Of a stretch of DNA of 64,000 nucleotides, positions 24,901 to 36,057 are shown piece by piece. Origin of the DNA: Chamaecrista fasciculata (Eukaryota > Streptophyta > Magnoliopsida > Fabales > Fabaceae); the NCBI GenBank assembly GCA_003254925.1, contig QANZ01013945.1:49385-113384 (forward strand), written 5' to 3'. Both the position numbers and the translations under genes were made by a program. The notes below the pieces were generated by a model. The model was not told the DNA's origin. It did not search any database and saw only the letters and a program-made list of their open reading frames with translations. How positions within the stretch are numbered: the stretch's first letter is position 1; each line of letters starts with the position of its first letter.

Positions 24901-25542
24901 CCAAAACTTCCAGCTTTCAGAGAATTCAAAAATAAAAAAAAAAACTTTCATAACCTTCTAACCCCATATTATTTAGAGTAAAAAAATTTGAAGTGTGTGC
25001 CAAGCCCACTAGTTACTATTATTGCCTTGCACTTGTTGCATCTGTTGCTGGTTTTTGGAATGGAATTTTAATATGATTATACGAAGAAGTTCAAAACCTC
25101 ATTTTGGTCTTGTCTGTTTTGGTAAGAGTCTTTTTATGTTTCATTTGAGTCGATGTACAACATATTTTTCCCTCTCTGAACTTCAAATTATTTAGTCTAT
25201 GCTTATACGGGTTGGAAGCCCCTAACCTACAGAGGCTGTACTGGTCATGATTCCCGGGTGGGTTGTGACGGTTTTAATCCTTAAACCAAGGAAATTGTTT
25301 GCTTAAAAACTTGAATTTTGCTTTAGTTGTGAATATAACAGTTCACTAACTTAATCTTCTGATGTCAGGTGAAAAGATACTTTGAATATGAAGAAGCAGA
25401 TGGAACAGTGAATGAAATTTGGCGCCAAGTTGTTAAAAAGCTTCCTTTGATTAAATTAATGATTAACCGTGATAAAAGGCTCCTAAGAAAGGAACAATGC
25501 TCTTGCATATGTTCAAACACAACAGCCATTTCAACCTCGTAG
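21973..25542 (+). CDS. GT47 exostosin-family glycosyltransferase, ARAD1-like (probable arabinosyltransferase)
   Basis: Type II Golgi membrane glycosyltransferase; ARAD1 relatives are implicated in arabinan side chains of pectin. Exons 21973-22827, 24351-24716 and 25369-25542 join in phase 0 to 464 residues. A short basic cytosolic N-terminus is followed by one membrane anchor at about residues 31-52 ([20 protein letters not shown]) and a Pro/Ala-rich stem (residues 62-82). The exostosin domain shows [127 protein letters not shown] and [18 protein letters not shown]. The C-terminal CSCICSN resembles the ARAD tail. ATG 21973 is chosen because the frame upstream has only GTG. Exon 1 is much more GC-rich than the surroundings, as is usual for such genes. 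The family is certain; ARAD1 versus another subgroup member is less so. Confidence 0.93.
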
Positions 25543-27286
25543 CATGTTTCTCAGACATCATCTATCTATGAAGAAGCTTCTGCATCTCTCTCATTTTGAG
25601 GCCACAAAACTTAGTTACAGTTTCTAAGTGTTTATTATTAGATTTTTTAAGTAAAAACATGACACGTGAAAAATCTCTTACAGCCCAAAAATGTTTTTTC
25701 ACATGTCATGTTTTTGTTAGAAAATTTGGTGATTACTTAGTTTTAATCAAGTTTTGTGCTTTTGAGGCCAAGGAATTCATCCTTGATCTTTCTTAGAGGG
25801 GGTTCACTTGCCATGATATCAGTATATTTATAGCATCTCGTCTTGTAGATTAACATGTACCCAAATATAAATTTTATGCATAGAAATCAGGCGAAACAAG
25901 CCTATGTTGTACCGTGATTCATTTGTACAGTGGAGACTGGAGAGAATAAAGTAATATAATTTTTATTTTTTAAAAAAATATTTATTTGTGTCTATATTAG
26001 TAAGGCCCCGTTTGGCCAAGTTTATGGTATTGATTTTCAGTGGTATACGTGAAATGAAGCTCTCATGGTCATGGGAGAGAAAAGTGTGTAATTTGTTTCA
26101 AAAATATTGTTAATATTCATTTCTATTTTACAAATCTTTATACTTTTATTCTTTAATATTTAATTATTTCATAATAATTTTTTTAAAGCTCCTTTAAAAT
26201 AAATAAATACAAAATTAGTTCATCGTGTAGTAAAACCTATACTAGCAGGGTTAGTATCGAAGCATTAAATGTTTAACATGGGACTTGTATATTATTAATT
26301 CATTATTAACTATTTTTATTAGTTTTAAATAGATATTTATATGACAAATGTGAAAAATAAAGACTAAAACTTAAATATTTACAAAACATAAAGACTTTAT
26401 TAAGAAAATAAAAACTATAGGGACTAGATTAAAATTTTAAATAAATAATAGGGACCAAATAACTAATTTTTTTATAATAAATTTGTCTTAAGCAGTAAAA
26501 CTGTAGAAGCTACATTTTAAAACTTTTAGTTAGAAGATAAAGTTTGTAAAAGATATTAATAAACTGTTTTTTATAAAATACATTTTATCATTTTATTATT
26601 TATTTTATATTATAATATTATAATAATACTATGATATAAATGGGAAGTTTGAATAAATTGTGGAAATTAAATAATAAACAGTACATCAAGATGCGATTCA
26701 GCCTACTGATCATTCATTAATTTAAGTCATAAACGTTTCAAAGCTGACTTATTAATGGGTGTCCCGATACAATCTTGGTTACGGGTTCAAATTCAATGGA
26801 TTATCCTAAACATCCAAAACAATTAAACAACCTGTCCTCAACACCAAATTAATTTTATGGCTAATAAATAATTTTAGCCACCACCTTCTCTTATCTTTTT
26901 TCTCTTCCTTTTTCCTTCTTACCTTTTTTTAAGAATTTCTTTAACAAAAAAGCAGCCTTCCATGAAATAATTGAGAATAGTTTTTTTTTAGTATAATCAT
27001 GAATTCTTTTTTATTTATCTATTTTATAATCTAAAACAAAATTAATCGAATAGTCTCATAAAAAGATAAAATGATTAAAATCTTATTAACAAAATAATGT
27101 TTGTAACAAAGTTTAAATACTAAATCTCATCTATGAGAAATATTTTCTTACATTAATTCAAGTGTTATTATTAGACATTAGAATTGAAGGGGTTTTTCTT
27201 GCTTTTATAAAGCAATAATTTTTTTAGTTGTCCAAAATATCTTTACAATGAGATATTAATTGCCGGCGCACGAAATAATGTGAACT
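25543..27286 (+). other. GT47 3'UTR and AT-rich spacer
   Basis: A canonical AATAAA at 25945-25950, about 400 bases after the stop, is a plausible poly(A) signal for the GT47 gene. Near 25998 a lone GGCCCCGTTTGGCCAAG resembles one MITE terminus, but no partner end was found. The remaining 1.2 kb is AT-rich without gene signal. Confidence 0.45.
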
Positions 27287-27304
27287 AAACAAGACGAGAA
27301 AGTA

Positions 27305-27954
27305 GCTCTCTATCTTTTCTCTCGCTCTCTGCTTTTCCTTGCGAGCGATGTCATTGGACCACTGCTGTCTCAGCAGTGGTGGTCCTCACCTTGTAGTGTT
27401 GAAAACCCCTCCTTTGTGAGGGTCCTTTTCTCTCTTTATGAGAATGTTATTTTGTTTCAAGGGTTTTGTGGTGGCGGAGTTCTGAGACGGCGACTTTAAA
27501 CTAGGCATTCCACAGCAGCTTCTTTCAACGACGGCTTTCTAGTTTGGTTCTGGTTTTTGAGTGCTCTTCCATGACGTTGTTTCGTTTTATCAAATTATTA
27601 TAATTGTTGCTTTGAGTTTGATTATGTCTTTATTTAGAATAACCACTGGTTGCCTGTTGTTCAGATTTGAAGTGTTTGTCTTTTTTAGATGACTTTATTT
27701 ATGTTTCGAGTTATTTAGATGGTTGTAGCTTTAGTTGGATCCCTAGATCCGCTAACTTGGTAGCTGATTATCTTGTCAATTTGTCTGAAACAAGGATGAG
27801 TCCTCTTGGATGGGTTGCAAACTCCCTACCTTCGTCAGTTGATATCTTGTCTAGTGTTATTTATGCTAGGGAGGGATTGACTATCTTTGCTTTGTTTTCG
27901 TTTATATTGTATTTGCTTTGTTTTATTTTTTAATGAATTATGTTTGAGGAAAAA
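27305..27954 (+). mobile_element. LINE-derived non-autonomous retroelement, plus orientation
   Basis: Target duplication AAACAAGACGAG followed by AAAGTA (27287-27304), repeated with one inserted G at 27955-27973. The 3' end is GAGG plus oligo(A). The 5' half is a non-coding GC-richer leader (gcagtggtggt, CTCCTTTGTGAGGG) shared with the element at 13250. The 3' half keeps an open frame from about 27667 to 27931 with SFSWIPRSANLVADYLVNLS and GWVANSLPSSVDILSS, the tail of a non-LTR-retrotransposon RNase H domain. It lacks reverse transcriptase and endonuclease, so it would have to be mobilised in trans. Confidence 0.8.
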
Positions 27955-28185
27955 AAACAAGACGAGGAAAGTATTTATAATCAATGTCTTTCCTTATAAT
28001 CAAATATTTTATTCCTTGGTTGAAAGTTTAAAACATAATTATAAATGGTATGCTAAAGTTAAAATGATATTAATATTGTACCTCAGACTTGACATATTTA
28101 TTTTATAAAATTTTTGTATAATATCATTTTATTAGTAAACACAAAGATACTGAAATTATTTTATAATATTAATTTTTTTTGTCTA

Positions 28186-28230
28186 AATATCTTATTCCTT
28201 TTTTTTTGGTCAGATAATATCTTATTTCTT
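28186..28230. mobile_element. 15-bp micro-insertion with 15-bp target duplication
   Basis: AATATCTTATTCCTT (28186-28200) and AATATCTTATTTCTT (28216-28230) flank TTTTTTTGGTCAGAT. The rest of 27974-28862 is AT-rich sequence with a C-rich patch near 28290 and no recognisable gene. Confidence 0.6.
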
Positions 28231-28862
28231 TGCCTAAAAAGAAATATACCAAAAATTTTATACTTCAGAATCAGAAGGGAAGTTGGATTCTAACACCCCA
28301 CCGCGGCACCGCCCCACCCCTCCTCCCTTTATATATATAAATTAAAAACTTATTAGAAAATAATAATATATTTAAATTAATAAATAATAAATAATATTAT
28401 AATAAGATTTAGTGAAATAATAATATTTTATTAACTAATCTTATTTATGTTCTCTATTTTGTCTTTGCTTCTCCCATTTAGATAGTTACCAATAAAAAAA
28501 CCTAGCAGCCAGTTCCCTTTTCCCTTTTAATACTATTATATGGTTTTCTATATGCTCATTCATCATTTTGTTTCCTCATTTTTTTGGTCTTCCATCACTT
28601 TCAATTCACTCACTTTTGTCTACTTCTCTGTTCTCCACTTCTCCTGCTCAGTTGTTTCTGTTCGGCTATACATATTGTTGCTCTTTTTTTTTATTATTGG
28701 TAATCTTTAGAAAATAAAGATTTTATTTAGTTTTTTTATTGAATTAAACTGTGTATTTTATAATCTTTTAAAGACTAAATTGTCAAATTGTAAATTACCC
28801 TTGAAAAATACTCTTTTATTTAAATGCTTTATGTTTAGAAGAAAACAAAGATATTATAAAAA

Positions 28863-29501
28863 AGAGAAAATCTATTTTTTATCCCTCAATTGTTATTGAG
28901 TCAACGATTTAGTCCTTAGATTATAGTAAATTACAACTCAGTCCCTCAATTTTACACTTTCGTCTATGTTTTACTCTCTCAATTTTACACTCCCCGTCGA
29001 CATCCACAAGCTCCGCGTTGCTCTGTCTTACAGCAACTTGTTTTGTCTCTGTCTTTTGCAGACCTCACCATGTTGTTGACGATGGCGATAGTGGCGACTA
29101 TTTCAATTTCGTTGCCGATTCGCCATCTTTGAATATCGGCATAGTGGATTTCTTGCAGAGCGTGACGTCGGTGGGAGGGTTAGGGTTTGGAATTTCAGAA
29201 ATTTCTCTAATCTTGCAAGTAAATTTGTCATTTTAATTTAATTGGTATGATGTGTAAAATAAAATATGAGTAGGATAAATAATTTGGATACCAACTCATC
29301 ATTTAACTGTCAACTCAGCACTTAACAATGAAACATCATCACTTAACTTATAGATCATCATACTAATTAACGGTTAACAGACTAAGGGACCAAAACATAG
29401 ACGGAAGTTTAAAATTGACGGACTGAGTTGTATTTCCTATAATTAAGGGACTAAATCGTTGACTCAGTAACAACGGAAGGACCAAAAAGTAGGTTTTCTC
29501 T
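28863..29501. mobile_element. Foldback element carrying a GC-richer internal segment
   Basis: The ends pair as AGAGAAAATCTATTTTTT against AGGTTTTCTCT, and inward as GAGTCAACGATTTAGTCC against GGGACTAAATCGTTGACTC. Between the arms, about 28990-29220, lies a GC-richer piece of quite different composition with an open frame (VDDGDSGDYFNFVADSPSL...VGGLGFGISEIS) and a TTTTGCAG acceptor-like site. This looks like captured host sequence, as in Pack-type elements, but the source is not recognised. Confidence 0.6.
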
Positions 29502-30370
29502 AGTTCTTCCTTTTTTTTTTTTGTATTTTTACTTAAAATACAAAGAAGGCTCTGAGATAGTAGTGAATGTTTGAATTGTATATATGTTGCCTGTGAGATC
29601 GTGGGTTTCTCTGTATCCCAAGAGCTTCTGTACTACTACTCTCTCTTCGTTTTCTCACCAGGTAATACCTCTCTCTATTCTTCTTTCTTTTTCTCACCTA
29701 TAATTTTTTCTTTCCCTTTTCAATTATTTCTGTGTTTTCAGATGCTTATCAAAATCAAACTGAAAACTGTGATTGGTCGTGGTGAACGAAAATTTCCCTT
29801 TTCTTTATCTAATTTGCTTCTCTCCGTAGAATCTGATTCGAAGGAAATTTCGAAGAATCAAATCTATACATTTTTCAGTGTTTACAGTTTATTATAATTA
29901 GAAGCTTTTCTCAAGGAATCGTGTATTTGACTTTGATGAATTGGGGAAAATCTTTTGTTCCAACCATGGTCCTTCTATGGGAAAAAAAGTTACTGAAGAT
30001 TTTTGTTTGGGTAGATTCTTTCAGAATTGAATTAAGTAGTGAACCTTTTCTTTTGGCTATGCTTAGTTTGAGGTGAAATTAAAATGTATCTACACTTCAT
30101 TGTAGCCAAGTACATCGTTGTGTTCATTTTCTATGCTGGAAGGGTGTTTCCCTAACTATGAACTGAACTGGTTATGAAATCTATTGGTAAAGCAAGAACT
30201 CTAATTTTAACTGTATAATTTGTTGTAATTGGGTATTTGGGCACTGACAGTTGGCATGTTCTGTAGACTAAAGCATATCAGATACGAACTAAGTCATAGC
30301 ATTCTGTTAGTTCAAAGACTTGGTTTCATTATTGATCCTTGACATATCTACTCTTTAGATTGTTGCTACC
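29502..30370 (+). other. Probable 5'UTR exon and intron of the GHR gene
   Basis: A CT-rich leader at about 29590-29661 ends CACCAG|GTAATA, and CTCTTTAG ends at 30358, 12 bases before the ATG. This fits a 5'UTR intron of about 700 bases. The start of transcription is not defined; the foldback element at 28863-29501 lies immediately upstream. Confidence 0.45.
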
Positions 30371-31895
30371 ATGTCGCGCTCCGCACTGGATGAGATGTCA
30401 AACTCTGGTGCTTTTGTGAGGACTGCTTCCACGTTTCGTAATTTTATTTCGAGAGATTCAAATGCTCAATTTCCAGCAGAGTCAGGAAGGTATCATCTGT
30501 ATATATCATATGCATGTCCTTGGGCTTCCAGGTGCATTGCTTACTTGAAGATCAAAGGACTTGACAAAGCCATCAGTTTCACGGTTAGTAAACTTCATGA
30601 TGCATAGGATATATCTTTGAAATAGAATGGTTGGACTAATGCCAATTTTTTATATATCCCCTTTGAATAAACCAGTCAGTCAAACCCATTTGGGGAAGAA
30701 CTAAAGAATCAGATGAGCATATGGGATGGGTTTTTCCTGATTCGATAACTGAGGTTCCAGGAGCTGAACCTGATTCCTTGAATGGAGCTAAGAGCATCAG
30801 AGAACTTTATGAAATTGCTAGTACAAACTACACTGGAAAATACACAGTTCCTGTATGTTTCCTTTTCATTTTTGACTGGATCTTTCTTGTCTGTACCTTG
30901 TTGAAGAGAAACTTATAATCATTTGATGGACTTGTGTCTGCATAGGTTCTGTGGGATAAGAATCTCAAGACAATTGTTAACAATGAGAGCTCAGAAATAA
31001 TCCGCATGTTTAATACTGAATTCAACGATATAGCAGAAAACCCTGCCTTGGACTTGAATCCCACTCATTTGCAAGCCCAAATTGACGAGGCTAATGAGTG
31101 GATATACGATGGTATAAACAATGGTGTTTATAAATGTGGGTTTGCCCGGATGCAAAAGCCATATGATGAGGTAAATGGCTTTTGTTATGTTAATGTTTAT
31201 AGGAGCTATTTCACATTTTAGTGTTCACGTTACTGAACCTGTGTTTCATTTCTCCTGCAGGCTGTAGAATTATTGTATAAAGCTCTAGACAAATGTGAAA
31301 ATATACTAAGCAAGCAACGTTATATTTGTGGAAACACACTGACTGAAGCAGATATCCGGTTGTTTGTGACTCTTATCAGATTTGATGAGGTATGAATGGA
31401 TTTTAGTGGTCAGTTGCCCTGAAATTTCAGGGCATATGTTTTGGTCTTTCATGTGTTATGCAAGTTATATACTCAAGAAGAATCATCATTAAAATGCTTT
31501 CTAAAACTTGAAATTCAATAAAATCATATGTTGCCACAAGTTGGCAAGTGTTGAAGGTGTAGGATTTTTGAAATTTTTTCTGCATTCTTTCTATTGTGTC
31601 ATGATTAGACTGTTGAATTAAGCTTTTTTTTTTTAGTGATTAACATGTGCTGTATTTGTAGGTTTATGTTGTTCACTTCAAGTGCAACAAAAAACAATTA
31701 CGGGAATACCCAAACCTCTTCAATTATACCAAAGACATCTTCCAAATTCCTGGCGTTAGTAGCACAGTAAACATGGAACATATAAAGTTGCATTACTATG
31801 GAAGCCATCCTACTATCAATCCCTTCGGTATCGTTCCCATTGGTCCAAATATTGATTATGCTGCTCCACATGACAGGGACAGGTTTTCTGCTTAG
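30371..31895 (+). CDS. Glutathionyl-hydroquinone reductase (Xi-class GST, ECM4/YqjG-like)
   Basis: Glutathione-dependent reductase that removes glutathione from glutathionyl-hydroquinones; plant members are cytosolic or plastidial. Exons 30371-30583, 30676-30852, 30946-31170, 31261-31389 and 31662-31895 all join in phase 0 to 325 residues, the family length. The thioredoxin-like N-domain has the hallmark [19 protein letters not shown] with catalytic Cys49 in CPWA, then [20 protein letters not shown] and [19 protein letters not shown] (glutathione site). The helical C-domain has [45 protein letters not shown] and [14 protein letters not shown]. No clear N-terminal transit peptide is seen, so a cytosolic form is likely. 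A poly(A) signal AATAAA lies at 32056-32061. The call is secure. Confidence 0.96.
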
Positions 31896-33850
31896 GTTGT
31901 TTATTTTTGCTACTGGATGAGATTCCAGTGGAATTTTCTGTATGTTTAAGGGCTTACTATACTTGAGTGTCGCTGGAATAAACATGCTTCGAGGGATTAT
32001 GTTGGTTCTAAGTAATGAGAAATGTGCCTAGATGTATTTCTAAGGTTTGTGTAATAATAAAAAGCTCGGTTCGATCGAGGTTTAAGATGGTGCCAGTTAG
32101 TTGACTAGTGGTTATCGATATCAACTTGTGTGTATCATGATTATGAATTTTTGTGAGACAAAAATTCTGTTTGTATTGTTTACTGTAAGTTTTCTATTGG
32201 AAATATAGCAGGTGGAGGCTTTGAATAGTTTCCGAGTCCTACAAAATTGAGTCTTTCAAACAAATTTCTTCACATCATTCTCTTTATTTATTTTTTTCCT
32301 AGAGAATTTGAGAGCAAACAAGTTTTGTTCTTTTGAGAAGTATTGTTTACTAAGTATGATTAGGTATTTGAGGAAGGCAAACGTCATGGTAAAAAGGTAT
32401 GGAACACTTGCATTTAGCCTACCATTTTGGCGTAGCAGATTAATCCATTACATTTTAGTTTTGCTGATTTAATTTATTTGGTAATATGCATGTGCCTTAC
32501 ATGATTTTGGTATTGGATAAATTCTATACTTCGATTGTAGATAATAAATGTTAAGAGAAAGGAAATGAAAAAGGATTCAAATCTTTAAATTCAATCAGTT
32601 CTAGAGCTCTACCTACACGACTCATTATTCTTATTAATAAGAGTTAAGGGAACAAAAATCAAATTTACATTCATTCTCAAACATCAAGAGATTTTTTCTT
32701 CATTTGAAAAAAGAAAAATCATTGAATTGAAATATGATTAGGTATTAAGTACCAAGGCCGAAAGCACCTTCAATGCAGCAATCTGATGAAGCAGGGACAT
32801 CCATCATTGGAATATAAGGTAACAACATCCAATGATGGATGTTGCCGAAACAATTGTTTATCTTCCTTATTACAGAAACAATCAATTTTTTTTTTTGGTA
32901 AAGAAAGAAACAATCAAATTGCCGATACAATTTTCATTCGGTGGAGATCATTCAAACCCAATTGAACTTGATATTTCAGAGACAAAATCATATCCTTTAA
33001 ACACAGTTGTTTGAATTACATTAAAATATTACATATCTTATCATATGATGAAAGCATCTGTAGCATCTTCATCATGTCACATTTCATACCCATGCAGTTT
33101 CACACACCACTGCAATATGCAGTGCAGGAAAATCCAGCAAGTGATCTAAAACCCATAGAAACAGGGGCTGATGCTTTCAGACTCTAAGCATTCACCCAGA
33201 GAATCTGCCTGCCGAAAGAGAGGTACAATAGAGCTAACTGCTAAATGCGCCACCTCAAACAGCTCAAAAGTTAAGTACGAAGCCAATACAATGCAAAGGA
33301 CAAACAATTATTATCAATCCCAGCGAAGAACGATTCATCATCAACAATATCACTTCAATTAGAACTGAAGTAGCTACCTTATAATCAAGCACTTGCTGAT
33401 ACACAAATTCAGCTGATGTGCATAGATAGATAATAATAGACTTTAAAAGAAAAATAAAACAAGCACAAGACTGCTACGAGTAACCACAAACCAACACTAA
33501 TTAAAAGAAAAATTATATTTTGACCCCTTATGGGTCAACTTTCACTTTAATCCTTTCCAACTTAATCGCTAGCATTAAAATAAGTCTGTTTTGTTACAAC
33601 TGTAGATTGGAGTTAAATTCGGGATAGAACTTAAATCACATGGCAATATTTTCTAAATTCTAATCATCAAGAGACCAAATTGAAAGAAAGAGTAAACATA
33701 CTAAAATGTGTAAATTAAACTTCATTCAATTATCAGCTCTTGTATCCTTCAAGATTGAATTATATGTTTACTGTATAAAAGAAATGATCCCACAAGATAA
33801 TTTTTCAAATATTTTATCTTTTGGCACAGAAAAAAAAAAAGAATTTATAT
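31896..33850. other. GHR 3'UTR, then gene-poor sequence with a hairpin and a micro-insertion
   Basis: The GHR transcript probably ends soon after AATAAA at 32056. Perfect 14-bp arms ACATCCATCATTGG (32797-32810) and CCAATGATGGATGT (32829-32842) enclose 18 bases. At 32886-32905 a T-rich micro-insertion lies between two copies of AGAAACAATCAA (32874-32885 and 32906-32917). From 33040 to 33370 the sequence is less AT-rich and could be part of a transcript (for example a 3'UTR), but there is no coding signal. Confidence 0.4.
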
Positions 33851-34116
33851 GAGTAAAGTAACAATTTGGTCCCTGAAAGGTCACCGAGCTAACAACTCGG
33901 TCCTTGAAAGATTGAAATGTACAATTTAGTCCCTGATAGATCAAAATGGTGTGCTTTTTAGTCCCTCAAATATTAAAACGGTATACTATTTAGCCCATAA
34001 AAAGGATTAATTAGTATAACATTCTGATCTTTCAGGGACTAAATTGTATATTTCAATTTTCAGGAACTGTGTTGTCAACTTGATGATCTTTCAGGTACCA
34101 AATTGTTAGTTTACTC
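33851..34116. mobile_element. Short foldback element downstream of the CX9C gene
   Basis: The ends GAGTAAAGTAACAATTTGG and CCAAATTGTTAGTTTACTC are inverted; inner arms AATGTACAATTTAGTCCC and GGGACTAAATTGTATATTTC also pair. It is about 265 bp long, flanked by TATAT-type AT sequence. It lies 93 bases past the stop of the CX9C gene, within reach of that gene's 3'UTR. Confidence 0.75.
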
Positions 34117-34144
34117 TATATATATATACTACAAGAACTAGTAA

Positions 34145-34162
34145 TTAGGGTTAGGGTTAGGG
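34145..34162. repeat. Three telomere-type TTAGGG units
   Basis: Three perfect TTAGGG copies lie between the CX9C stop codon and the foldback element. On the coding strand of that gene they read CCCTAA. Plant telomeres use TTTAGGG, so this is a telo-box-like or chance repeat, not a plant telomere remnant. Confidence 0.5.
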
Positions 34163-34208
34163 ATTGGGATTTTGAGTGCGAAAACCGAAAGGCGATGAAT
34201 GAATTGAA

Positions 34209-34466
34209 TCAATCGCGTTGGTGAGAGGAGAGACAGAGGGAGAGATTGAATTGAGCCTGTTGGCACTGAGATCGCTTGAGGGCGGTGCCGCTACTTGAGC
34301 AGAGGGTTCGAACAGCCTCGGATTCGTCGTGGCAAGCGAAGGAGACGAGACACATGGCGAGTGCGTGGTTCAGGTGACGGCACGCCGAGTAAGGGACTCG
34401 CCGGTGACACTCCGATAGGGCTCGCTGAAGCCGATCGCAATTGGGTTCCGATTCCGATGACGACAT
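34209..34466 (-). CDS. Small CX9C-motif protein, probable mitochondrial intermembrane-space protein
   Basis: An uninterrupted 85-residue frame from ATG at 34466. Cysteines fall at residues 10, 20, 29, 39, 45, 56, 68 and 78, giving C-x9-C three times (10/20, 29/39, 68/78) and one C-x10-C (45/56). Twin CX9C proteins fold through disulphides in the mitochondrial intermembrane space (MIA pathway) and often help assemble cytochrome oxidase (CMC/COX families). The sequence is rich in Arg, Ser, Gln and Leu and has no transmembrane segment, as expected. The strict cysteine spacing and a GC content well above the neighbourhood argue for a real gene. The exact family (CMC1-like, COA-like or another CHCH protein) is not resolved, and an intron or longer form cannot be excluded. 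Confidence 0.8.
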   Translation of the reverse strand: MSSSESEPNCDRLQRALSECHRRVPYSACRHLNHALAMCLVSFACHDESEAVRTLCSSSGTALKRSQCQQAQFNLSLCLSSHQRD

Positions 34467-34773
34467 ATCTGTGAATTGGGTTCTTTTTGGGTTATCGGAG
34501 ATCTCATGGATTTCTTGTTCGTCGATGCTTTGATAGTTTTGTATTGGGTAGGGAATTTGGTACTATTATTACTGATAGATAGGGTTTCGAAGGAGTAAGG
34601 GAAAATCATGGTGCAAATCACTTTTTAGTCCTTAAAAGATAGGTATATTTACTTTTTAATCTATAAAATAATGAAATAATATACATTTAAATTTAATTCC
34701 TAAAAAATTACCAACGTTTACCTGTTAGTCATTTGTTAATATTGATATTTTTTTAGAAATTAAAAATATATTT

Positions 34774-34822
34774 AGTTCTTTTAAAGATTTTTTTTTTTTG
34801 GCCAAAAGTTCTTTTAAAGATT
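34774..34822. mobile_element. 17-bp micro-insertion with perfect 16-bp target duplication
   Basis: AGTTCTTTTAAAGATT occurs at 34774-34789 and again at 34807-34822. Between the copies lies an oligo(T) run ending GGCCAAA. One of the clearest examples of this insertion type in the window. Confidence 0.75.
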
Positions 34823-35109
34823 AAAAGGTAATTTTTTTCTTTTTTCTTTTCTCCTTTAATCTCTCTGTTTCTCCCTCATTAATATCTCACTCACTGTGTT
34901 AATCTTCTCTTCTTATTTCTTTTCTCTACATTTGCTTTAGTGGAAACTTTATCTAATTTAATCATCGGAAGTGTTTCACAATTTCACAAATATCAACCTT
35001 TCCATGTGAATTATTTTGTTCTCTTTAGAAGTCATTTACTGAAATTGGATGAAATTGGATTCACTGCATTGGCCCCAACAGTGTGAAACAAGAGTGAATG
35101 AATTGAAAC

Positions 35110-35147
35110 AAAACGCAGTGTTCTACGTTATTGAAACACTGCGTTTT
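35110..35147. repeat. Perfect 13-bp inverted repeat
   Basis: AAAACGCAGTGTT (35110-35122) and AACACTGCGTTTT (35135-35147) with a 12-base spacer. The sequence lies in gene-free DNA and could be the core of a small MITE; no outer ends were recognised. Confidence 0.5.
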
Positions 35148-35277
35148 CAATTTCTTATTTCACACTACAGAAAAACTCATTATAATAGATCCTCTCATTC
35201 AATAATCCTTCCAGAGCTGGCCAAAAACAATCATATAATTGCAAAATAATTTTATTGCTATGTTAAATGTTATCAAT

Positions 35278-35313
35278 AACTCAAATGAGTTGGCCAAAAA
35301 CAACTCAAATGAG
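35278..35313. mobile_element. 12-bp micro-insertion with 12-bp target duplication
   Basis: AACTCAAATGAG at 35278-35289 and 35302-35313 flanks TTGGCCAAAAAC. Here the oligo(A) is on the right, the opposite orientation to the oligo(T) copies. Confidence 0.65.
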
Positions 35314-35353
35314 ATCAATTTTTATTATGATAAAATAAAATTTATGAAAAATT

Positions 35354-35388
35354 GATCTAATGATTTTTTTTTGGCCGGGATCAAATGA
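35354..35388. mobile_element. 15-bp micro-insertion with 10-bp target duplication
   Basis: GATCTAATGA (35354-35363) and GATCAAATGA (35379-35388) flank an oligo(T) run ending GGCCGG. One mismatch in the repeats. The surrounding DNA from 34823 to 36048 holds no recognisable gene; an n lies at 35435. Confidence 0.5.
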
Positions 35389-36057
35389 AATTAAAAAGAC
35401 TAAAATACATAAATTCTCACCTCCTAAAACTTTANAATTTTTAACAGCATTAAAAATAAAAAGAGAAGAAAAAATAAAGATAAAGCTGGAAGAGATTTCA
35501 AATGAGTAATTGTCATCCCAGAAGACAACAACATGTAGGCATTATAAGAAAAGAATTTGATGAAAAAAGTTTAACAGAAAATATTTAAAATAAAAAGTTT
35601 AGAGTTTTTCATTACTTTTTTTATTTCTTTTTTAAAATATTTACACGATAACTAAAATGAGAAATATTTAATGTATTTTAATTTTTAACAGCATTAAAAA
35701 TAAAACGAGAGTGAATCATCCCAGAAGACAACATAAATGGATCTGGATCCTCTGTATTTTAATTTTAGTACATTTTCCTAAAGTGTAGAGAGGGAAAGGA
35801 AGAGTTAGAGAGAGGAAATTTTAGTAGGACTCACACTTCACCAAATTTCTCTCTAATTCTTCCATTCTCTCTCTAGGCTGCACCAACTTCACAATGCAAA
35901 TTAATGATTCACTCTCTAACATAGACATAGGATACATTCACTTCCCCAATGCCCAAACCTCAAAAGTCAAAAGGCATGCAAATGAAGAAATAACTATTAA
36001 GTGACCCATATAGTACAATATATAGTTGTTACCTTAATTTATTCCATTTAATACATA

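Noticed and set aside
25998-26020. GGCCCCGTTTGGCC-type MITE terminus
   Set aside because: No matching inverted end could be found within a kilobase, so no element is called.
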